A stretch of DNA of 64,000 bases from Proteles cristata cristata. Its lineage: Eukaryota; Chordata; Mammalia; Carnivora; Hyaenidae. The stretch's first letter is position 1. The number at the start of each line of letters is the position of its first letter. Shown here in pieces: positions 56,645 through 64,000 of this stretch. The notes under the pieces were generated by a model. It was given only the letters and a program-made list of their open reading frames with translations. It did no database searches and was not told where the DNA came from. The stretch spans positions 248,001 to 312,000 of the forward strand of contig JAESUZ010001506.1 of the NCBI GenBank assembly GCA_017311185.1, in the 5' to 3' direction. The position numbers and the translations under genes were made by a program.

Positions 56645-56942
56645 TTGTCAGGAAATTAACTGTATAAGGTTGTAGTTTTTTCGTGATTCTAACAGACTTG
56701 TTTAGGGGAAGGGCTGTGCTGATGAGTTTCTTAACTCTTCTGTAATTATCTTTAGGTTTCTGCCTTCAGGAACATGTTGAGAGACATTCATATTCCTAAA
56801 ATTAAGTGTTTTGAATGTTTACCCATCTTTTCTCCTTGTTTAAATCTTTAACTCATCCAGGATTTTGATATGAGGTTAAGAGGTACAATCTAGTTATATT
56901 TTCCCCCAAATTCAACCAGTTGTCAGAGCTTTCTTTAAACTT
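56645..56942 (-). mobile_element. ancient L1 fragment, reverse (right part)
   Basis: 'aactcatccaggattttgat', 'gaggttaagaggtacaatct' and 'ccccaaattcaaccagttgt' resemble the reverse of the mid-ORF2 region. Confidence 0.5.
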
Positions 56943-57654
56943 TCCAAATGTTTCCAAATGGTGTCCAGAGACACAGCCCAAATGGGGCCTCATTCAGCCA
57001 TCCAAAGCATCAAATGACCGCCAATGGAATGACCACAAGGCAATAAACAGGTTCCATCAAAAATTATGGAGGAGAGTGCCAAATATTTTCCCTCTGAGAG
57101 TATTATTAAGAAAAGTATTTTGTCTCAAAGTTATAGTAGGGGGGACAAATGCTATTAGAAAAAACATCAGAGAAGTATTCATTCTGAGCCAGTGGTCAAG
57201 GTGAAGATGAAAAGAGATACACATGCTACAGATGCCAGATGGGATCGAAGACGGATTCTCATGTTTAAAGATCAAGAATAGCTTTCCTGAGAAAAGCAGG
57301 TAAATATTAATTTATGCAGCTGTTAACTCCCTGTGCCAGGACAAAAAGTCTAGGACCTCTCATGGGTTAGAGCTCTGACGGCCAGGCTGAGTTGCCAGTT
57401 TGGAGGATTCTTGCTTGACTTGGAGTTGTCTCTGAGCCTAGAAAATACAGACTGTGGGTGGTCAATTGTTGTCTTGGCTGGAGGATGGACTTGCCGTCCA
57501 GAAATTGCTGTTGACAGATCTGTAGATGCCTATCGCTGTGGTTGTTCTTCTTTTCCTCCTTGTTTCTGTACTCCTTGTTTTCAGAAACATGGTGGTTCCG
57601 TGTTTGGGATAGGTCTGCTCTGCTCCAGACACAGCCTCCTCAGCCTTCTTTCAC
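56943..57654. other. unassigned non-coding DNA
   Basis: Nothing recognised. The 117-codon plus frame at 57411-57764 runs into the following L2 and is not supported as a gene. Confidence 0.4.
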
Positions 57655-57762
57655 CCTTTGGCTATTTAGTGAGCATGTTCTATGTCCCAAGAAATGTTAT
57701 GCAGTTGAGGTACCACGAAGGACAAGGCAGACAGACTGCTGGCCTCATGGGGCTTACATTCT
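57655..57762 (-). mobile_element. LINE L2 3' end, reverse (left part)
   Basis: 'gagcatgttctatgtcccaa', 'ctggcctcatggggcttaca' and 'ttctag' are reverse L2. It is broken by the hAT element and seems to continue at 58.1 kb. Confidence 0.75.
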
Positions 57763-58050
57763 AGAACACGAACTAGCAAACTACAGTCTGTCTCACTACA
57801 TATTCCTGTAAGGTCCAACAGCCAAGTATGGTTAAGGTATTTTTTTATTTTTATTTTTTTACTCAAAGGAGAGTATTTTCCTGACACAGGACAATGATGA
57901 AATTCATAATATGAATTTCAAATTTCAGTGTCCACAAATAAAGTACTGGGATACAGCCACATCCATGTCCCTACATGCCTGATGGGGCTCTTTCACACTA
58001 AAATGGCAGAGATAAATCAGTGTGACAGAAACCGTAAGGCCACAGAGCTT
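57763..58050 (+). mobile_element. hAT-type DNA transposon remnant inside L2
   Basis: 'actagcaaactacagtctgt', 'taaggtccaacagccaagta', 'aatttcaaatttcagtgtcc' and 'acaaataaagtactgggata' follow a familiar mammalian non-autonomous hAT element from its first end. This is the same family as at 35650-36033. Confidence 0.65.
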
Positions 58051-58089
58051 CCGATACTGTCTGACCCTTTACTGAAAAGGTGTATTGTG

Positions 58090-58335
58090 GAAGGCAGACT
58101 AGACAGGTCAGTAAGAGGATTACAGCCTAAGGAAGAGTCTGGAGACCTCCTGAGGGGGAGATGCACGGAGGCCTCGAAAGCAGGAGCCAGGGAAGGTGCT
58201 GCTGGAGAGATGGGACTTGAGCTGAGACCCTGAGGTCTCAGCTTGTAAAAAGCCACGGGGAACAGAACTGCAGGCAGTGGAAACAGCAAGTACAAAGACC
58301 CTGAGGCACGTAGAGTCGGGGAATGATGGGTGCCA
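58090..58335 (-). mobile_element. LINE L2, reverse (right part)
   Basis: 'ggacttgagctgagaccctg', 'ggcagtggaaacagcaagta' and 'caaagaccctgaggcacgta' are the L2 region that normally follows the segment at 57655-57762. Confidence 0.75.
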
Positions 58336-59699
58336 AGGCACCTGGGAGGGAGAAGCGGGGAGGGCGGGGTGTCATCACTCCAATCACCCAGGAACAGGGT
58401 GAGAAGCGGTGGATGGGGGTGGGGGGGCTGACCCCCCAGGCACCCAGGAAGGGAAAGGAGGCGGCTCAGACCAGTGTGATGGCTGGAAATGGAGCTTCTG
58501 GATAGAGTCGGGGTACATGTTGGTGGTGGAGCCCACCAGCCTTAGCGCTGGGCTGGATGTGGGAAAAGGGCCGGGTCAGGAGAAGGGCTGGACATCCGGC
58601 TTATGCTGGGCAGGAGGAGGCAGCGTTGCTAAGACGGGCAGGACCTGGGAATTACAGCTGGAGGGGAAACTGAGGACTTGTCTTTAAAATGCTTGAGTAA
58701 AGACGTCAAATGGAGGTTGGATCTAAGGATCTGGAGCTCCGGGAAGAGGCTGGCGATAGAGATGGGAAATCTGACAAACCCATCCCCTGAGGTTGTGTGT
58801 TTAAAAAGACGCTGGAGATCCTACTCAGAAATTGGCCACTTCTCTGCCCACAGGCCACGGGGTTTCTGTGGCTACCAGCAGCCAGATGCTCTAAGTATGC
58901 CCTCCCTTCCAACCAGAGGAATGCTCTGTGCACATCCAGTTGACCATCTGACAAACATTTACGAGCATCTTTTTAGGCCTTTATCTCCTCAAGTCACACG
59001 TGTCAGTCACTGCCTATGGCCCCCTGGCATGAAGCAGGCTTCCTGGAGGCAGCGTGAGTCTTCATCACAAGAGGTCACCACACTTCATTGTACAGGCTCA
59101 TGAAAAATGTATCCTGCTCAACTTGAAGCAACTCTGGGCCTGTGAAAACCTACTGCCTGTTTTCAGAAGAGCTCAGCCTGAAAATGCCTGGGCAGTTGGG
59201 TAGCGTTTGGACTTGTCTGGGTCACTGAAAAAACTATCAGCAAGGTCACCTCTCCAGCAACACTGGCACTGTTCTCCATCTCCTTGGCAAGGCCTGTCTT
59301 GTAAGTATGTGAGCATAAAATTACCCAATTTGTACCCTAGAGATCCCCTCTGCATTCTTTCAGGCTGTGAGGACCTCCCCAAATCAGTTTTATAGAAGTG
59401 TTTCCCAGCTCCCAAGGTCCAGGGCAGATCGAAGGCATTCCATCCCCACTCCCACTCCACAGCATTCAGTGAAGACATTCCAAGTACCAGTATAGCCTTC
59501 AAGTAACGGTCCTGACAAAATTCAAGGTTTTATGTACTGCTGTGGAAATGCCACTGGCTCAAAATGAGAAGCTGTGTTCCTGTCTCGCTTCTTCTACCAT
59601 CCGGCCATTTGGGTGCAGAGTGTCCCTTCTCTGGGTCTCAGGCACCTCACGTGTAACAGAAAGGAACATATTCCCTATTTCAGAGACATGTGATGAGCA
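58336..59699. other. unassigned, partly GC-rich DNA
   Basis: 58330-58680 is G-rich on plus (58424-58437 has 5 and 7 G's separated by a T, then CTGACCCCCC) and may include more L2. The rest is unrecognised. Overlapping frames at 58323-59103 include up to 141 codons but show no known domain. Confidence 0.4.
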
Positions 59700-59762
59700 T
59701 ATGGACCTAGGAATACAGACACAGACAGGTTTCTGCCCTCAAGGAGACTAGAGTCTAAGTGC
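59700..59762 (-). mobile_element. LINE L2 tip, reverse
   Basis: 'cctaggaatacagacacaga' and 'ctgccctcaaggagactaga' are reverse L2. Confidence 0.55.
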
Positions 59763-59799
59763 ATCCTTGCTCAAGGTGGCATGGGCACAGAATCACAGC

Positions 59800-60025
59800 C
59801 ATGGTCAGCACTTTACTTGGTACTCTCAGTGCTAAGTGTTACATGACTGACCTCATTTCACTAGGCAATCCTAGGAAGGAAGCATTTTACTACCCCGTTT
59901 TAACAGATGCAAATCTGAGGTCTGGAGAGTAAGCAACTTGTTGAACAAGGTCACATACACAGCAAGTAAGAGGTAAGGCCAGGACTCAGTCCCAGGCAGG
60001 CAAATTCCAGTGAACTTGTGCTTTG
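59800..60025 (-). mobile_element. MIR SINE, reverse
   Basis: 'ctaagtgttacatgactgac', 'accccgttttaacagatgca', 'gagagtaagcaacttgttga' and 'aggactcagtcccaggcagg' follow reverse MIR. Confidence 0.8.
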
Positions 60026-60144
60026 ACACTTAAAAGCCTCTTCCGGCAGGTGCAGCTTCCCAGAGGTGGTTCATCCTGGTATTTTGGCGCCTACCCCAGA
60101 GGGTAAGATGGGATGAGCATCCCTCTTGTGGGTGAGGAATTTGC

Positions 60145-60335
60145 CAATAACAATAGTTAAGCCCTATAAGTTCAGTATAACTTATTGAATCCCTACAATC
60201 ATAGGAGGCAGATACTAGTATCGCTCCTATTACAGGAACGACTGAGCTGAATCACAGAGAGGTTGAGTAACCAATCCCAGGTCCCACAAGTAGTTTAGAG
60301 CCCAGACCAACAGGCTTCAGGCAGCGCAGCCTCTC
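60145..60335 (-). mobile_element. MIR SINE, reverse
   Basis: 'gttcagtataacttattgaa', 'ctgaatcacagagaggttga' and 'gtaaccaatcccaggtccca' follow reverse MIR. Confidence 0.75.
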
Positions 60336-60479
60336 TCAGGTAGTCCAAAAAGGTAAAGTGACCTACCCACAAGATATAGAACCATGGCTCAGAACCTAGC
60401 CTGTGACCTTAACAACAAAACACACTGGGTTTAGTGCTCAGGGTCAACTCATTTGACTGACACACTGTACTAGACGGTA

Positions 60480-60835
60480 AACCCTTTCCCAGTCTCCCCA
60501 GCTTTTCCTAGTGCATCCTTCTCATTCCTACTAAAGTGCATGCTACCTTTTGCCTCCAGACCTGTGAGCCTCCCCGTTCTTAGACTGGTACACACACACT
60601 TTCCCCTGTGCCTGGATCACCCCTACTTACCCTTTGAGACTGAACTTAACCTTCCCTGAACACTTGACTTTCCACATCTGACTTTTATGCACACATATCA
60701 AACCCAACTCTTTCCCCCATCTCTGCAAGTATCACAGTAATGCTGGGTGAGTATAGGGATATGCTGTCCCCTTCCAGACTGTCAGCTACAGGAGGGAAGA
60801 GATAACTCAGTATTTGGCATGTCACAGCATCTTAT
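60480..60835 (+). mobile_element. probable LINE L2 fragment
   Basis: 'ttgagactgaacttaacctt', 'ccctgaacacttgactttcc' and 'cttccagactgtcagctaca' with 'gagggaagagataactcag' resemble the L2 3' half, forward. Confidence 0.55.
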
Positions 60836-61904
60836 TCAGTTTTTAGTAACAAGGATTTAAGGCAGAGGTGGAACTTGTCCCACTATACCCTAGGCAGAGG
60901 ATTCATGCAGTCTTCTTTTATCTCCTCTAGGGTACCATGCACTCCCTCACCACCGGACCTTTGCACATGCTTTGCCTCTGTCTTAAACATTCTCTGATGT
61001 CCTCCTTTTTTATTTAGTCTCCTGTCCCTCTTCTTAGGTCAGGTTGACTTGTTTTAAGCTCCCACAGTCCCATATGTTTCCTTTCAAGAAGTAGTTCCGT
61101 TCCCCAGTTGTGATCAGTGAACTCCTGGGAGGGTCCCAGGACTCTGTCAGGGAGTCTGTGAGATCAAAACTATTTTTTGTAAATCATTAATCACTAAGAA
61201 ATACAGTACAACTGAACCTATTGTTACATGTCAATTATATCTTAATTAGAAAAGAAAACGCAAAGCAAATCATAGCAGGTGCTCAATAAAGAAAATGAGC
61301 AAACCAAAGCCCTCCTAATAGGTCCAAGCATCAAAGTGCATGCCTGAGACAAAATCCACCATGCCAATGACACTTCTAAATGCCTTGGGAAGGGGCTGGG
61401 GAAGGCCCCTCCTCAGGGAAATAGGCGAGGACAAGGAATACAGGCAGCCCACCCACACCCTCCCACCCCCGGATTAGGGTGCCCACTGGTCAAAATCTTC
61501 GGGCCCAACATGACGCTATAAATGTGTAACTTCCCACTTGGCTCTGCATTTTTCCACATTCTTGCAAATGCATCTGGAACATATTAGAAAGGGGTCAGAC
61601 TGGTTTGGAAAATGTTTGGGTAACTCTGGACATGGGAGGTGGAGATGGAACCTGTAAGGAAGAACATGACCCCTAGACAGAGTGTACGGTCATGGCCACA
61701 GAACTGCTGGCCTGCTCGTCCAGGACAGGCTCCCTGAGCCTCCCGACTTTCGCCTGCCCTTCTGGAGGCTCTGGCTCCACCCTCTCAGAGACCCCTTTCA
61801 CACTTGCTTTGGTAAGGAGACGTCCCTCCACACCCCCTAATCCTTCTCCTACTGCCTCTCCTGATCCAACCCACAAACTCAGCCCAGGCCCTGCTCCATG
61901 AATA
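60836..61904. other. unassigned DNA with an L2 scrap
   Basis: 60940-61060 ('acctttgcacatgctttgcc') looks like forward L2. The rest is unrecognised. The minus frame 61673-61990 (105 codons) and plus frame 61692-61901 overlap and carry no known domain. Confidence 0.4.
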
Positions 61905-62105
61905 AAAATGGCAATGATAGTAATAGTAACCCACAAATTATTTCCAATCGACTGAGCGCTCGCATCCCAGGTAAAGAGCTTTACACACATTCTCTCGTTA
62001 TATCCTTTGAAGAAACTCTCACGTCATATGTATTTCCATTCCTAGTTCACAGATAACCTGAGGGGCAGAAAGGGGACCTCTCTCTCCCATGGTCATAAAG
62101 CTTAA
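61905..62105 (-). mobile_element. MIR SINE, reverse
   Basis: 'gactgagcgctcgcatccca', 'taaagagctttacacacatt', 'cctagttcacagataacctg' and 'aggggcagaaagg' follow reverse MIR. Confidence 0.75.
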
Positions 62106-62764
62106 AAACAGACCCAAAATCATCCAGCACCAAAGCTTGTTTCATAACACACACAACATCCACAGCACACCAAAGTCCCAGGAACATAAGAGAATAGAGT
62201 AGAAGCTGATTCCCTTTCTCCCAAATCAAGGAGACACAGAGCAGCTGAGAGAAAGAGCTGGAAAGCACAGGCAAAGTTCCCATCCACAGCACCTGCCCAC
62301 CTGTACCAATGAGACTTAAATTCCTCCTCGACCTTCAGCTGTAGCTCCCAAATCAAATCTACTTGTTGAATTAAACGCCCAGCACTGGCCTCAAGAGCTA
62401 ACACGTGAGCAGCTACAATGGACTCAGCAGCTCCCCCTCCCCCTTTACTCCTCAGAAGACAGGACTACTTCGGAACAGAGAGAAGTTAATTTTCTAAAAC
62501 ACTTCTTTCGCTCGCTCAGGCTATCCCTGAGAAATCCAGGGTTAATGTTTAACTCCGGGCTTGCAGTGGAGACCTGCCCACAGGCTCAGCAGAGCAGAGA
62601 GGAAGGAGGCCAGCCGCCGGACTTCCCCTGCTCATGGCTCATGGTCAAAGGACCCCACTGCCCTCCAGTCAGTAGACACCCTCCGGTGGCAGTTGAAAAG
62701 GGAACAACACGGAAACCTGGGGAAAAGACGCAACTGCAGTGAACTTCACACAAACCTGTTCTAT
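62106..62764. other. unassigned non-coding DNA
   Basis: Nothing recognised. Confidence 0.4.
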
Positions 62765-63058
62765 GTCTGGAGCCGCACCGTCCCGTAAGAGCCACCTGTG
62801 GCTCCCGGAACAAGGCAAATCGAGACTTCCTGCGTGGGATACACTCTGGATCCTGAAGACTCAGCACAAACGCGAATTATCTCAACAATAATGTTCATAT
62901 GGATTTCGTGTGAAAATGATCAATACTTTTGATATATTGAGTTAAATACATTATCAGAACTAATGTCACTTCTTTCCTTTTGTTTTTAATATGCTATTGG
63001 CCAATTTGAAGTGATACAGGTGGTTGGCATTACATTTCTATTCGACAGCAGTGCCTTG
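62765..63058. mobile_element. hAT-Charlie-type non-autonomous DNA transposon
   Basis: 'aagagccacctgtggctccc' near the left end, 'ttttgatatattgagttaaa', 'ttttaatatgctattggcca' and the end 'catttctattcgacagcagt' follow a common mammalian element with GCTGTCCAATA-like termini. Here the left terminus is 'gcaccgtcccgtaa' and the right one the complementary 'ttcgacagcagtgcc'. Near complete but diverged; name not certain. Confidence 0.7.
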
Positions 63059-63824
63059 GATAGAGGCCCCAGACACAACTGTCCCTGCTGCTTCTTCCTT
63101 CCCTCCCCTCAGTCACCAGCTGGACCTTTCGCCCCTTTAAGCCTGCTCCTCTCTTGCTCCAGAGCTCCCCAGGGCTCCCCATTACAGGTCACGTCAACCC
63201 TCAGCCACTCTCCCCAGCCTTCCAGGCAGCCCTGGTGCATTCACTGGCCCTGTGCTGACCTTAGCTAGTGACCCTGGAATCCACCACCACCCTCTCCCAT
63301 CCATCCTGCCCTCCTGGCATGCTGTCTGCGCAAAGTCAAGAACAACCCCCTCTTACCCCCACTCCTCATGGTCTTTTACCTTCAGACGTTTGCACATAAT
63401 TACTCCTTCCCCTCCTCTTTAATGAGCTCTTGGCTCCAGGAGTGCAGGGAACATGGGCCCGGACTTGCCCTTCTGGGGCTGGTTGCTGCCCGGCCACACC
63501 CACCTCACCCTGGTGCTAATGCCCAGCAGGTGGGGGCCCCTCAAACTCAGCCTCTTACCTGAGCTGCACACCTGTCAGGCACCCCTCCTGGGTGATCCTG
63601 CTCCCACAGCTTCTCAGGAGCTCCTTTACTGGCAGCCATCTCCCTGCCTGCCCTCCCTTCAAGTGCTCAGGCTCCTCCTCCGCCAGGAGCCCTCTCCCCA
63701 GGCTTTCAGCTCAGCAACGCCCACACTTCCGCTCTCAGCAACTCCAAAAGCACTCAGCCCAGGAGCAGAAGAAAACCCCCTCTGTTTGCCCTCAGGTATT
63801 CATCAAGCACCCTCACCCCTTGCT
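63059..63824. other. C-rich unassigned DNA
   Basis: CCT/CTCC-rich on plus, probably including old L2. The richness in C removes stops and gives overlapping plus frames (63368-63869, up to 138 codons), leucine- and proline-rich in two registers. No domain is recognised and CpG is low. Confidence 0.4.
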
Positions 63825-63940
63825 GCAATTCCACGTGCCAACAATCATGCCCATTTTATAGATGAGTAAACTGAGGCTTGGAGTGACAGAGGAAGTTACT
63901 CAGCGTCAGGCCGAGCCATACTCTGAAAACAAGTCTATAA
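63825..63940 (-). mobile_element. MIR SINE, reverse
   Basis: 'cccattttatagatgagtaa', 'actgaggcttggagtgacag' and 'aggaagttactcagcgtcag' are clear reverse MIR core. Confidence 0.8.
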
Positions 63941-64000
63941 ATTTCAGTGCTCACTAGTGTCAAAATAGCACAGGTGGACCAATGTCTGAACCCCAGTTTT

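Noticed and set aside
58678..59103. 141-codon plus frame
   Set aside because: No recognisable domain, opposite-strand frame overlaps it, and no splice-bounded context is visible.
63453..63869. 138-codon leucine/proline-rich plus frame
   Set aside because: C-rich DNA depletes stops; overlapping frames look alike and run into a MIR.
1..64000. CRISPR arrays, operons, phage or plasmid systems
   Set aside because: The regularly repeated sequences are SINEs and microsatellites; gene density, repeats and composition are those of a mammalian chromosome.

Overview
This is a 64-kb piece of carnivore, almost certainly felid, nuclear genome. The diagnosis rests on about eighteen tRNA-Lys-derived SINEs of the cat type. 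Each has a GGGGCGCCTGGGTGGCTCAGT head, a 'gagcctggagcctg' body, a CT-rich stretch and an AAATAAA tail, and these lie beside a carnivore-type L1 and mammal-wide MIR, L2, MaLR and hAT remnants. No bacterial, phage or plasmid feature is present. I find no convincing protein-coding gene: every long reading frame is a fragment of L1 ORF2, a microsatellite translation or an isolated chance frame. The window reads as intergenic or deep intronic DNA, so genes do not work together here; the content is a layered record of retrotransposition.

Layout. 0-9 kb: old L2/MIR pieces, an MLT1-type LTR, a CA microsatellite and a GC-richer unassigned patch at 8.2-8.6 kb. 9.2-9.7 kb: a SINE nested inside another SINE, with both sets of target-site duplications (TSDs) readable. 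10.3-13.4 kb: MIR, a near-complete MER20 and several unassigned ancient repeats. 13.4-22.5 kb: an AT-rich pile of at least three ancient L1 copies, all on +, broken by five SINEs and one later L1 3' end. 23.2-23.5 kb: an MST-type LTR. 24.2-26.5 kb: the largest repeat-poor block, ending on the minus strand in AATAAA plus a genomic poly(A); this is the best candidate for a transcript-related feature (terminal exon/3'UTR or retrocopy). 29.6-31.0 kb: the youngest L1, 5'-truncated, on minus, with a 17-bp TSD. 31-40 kb: mostly unassigned, with scattered SINE, MIR, L2 and hAT pieces. 40.1-41.6 kb: ancient L1. 42.2-42.9 kb: long L2. 44.0-45.2 kb: L1MA-like 3' end carrying three SINEs, two of them nested. 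46-52 kb: SINEs, L2 and microsatellites. 55.2-56.9 kb: composite SINE, then an L1 inserted head-on into an older, oppositely oriented L1. 57.6-64 kb: L2, MIR and two hAT remnants.

Limits: family names come from recognition by eye. SINE, L1 and TSD coordinates are good to a few bases where TSDs are quoted. Edges of MIR, L2 and ancient L1 pieces are approximate, often by 20-50 bp. No database search was possible. No new biological system was found; the most informative observations are the nested insertions, a probable minimal 3' transduction, a bare poly(A) insertion, a strict G-quadruplex motif in the L1 3'UTR, and two pairs of related unassigned elements.
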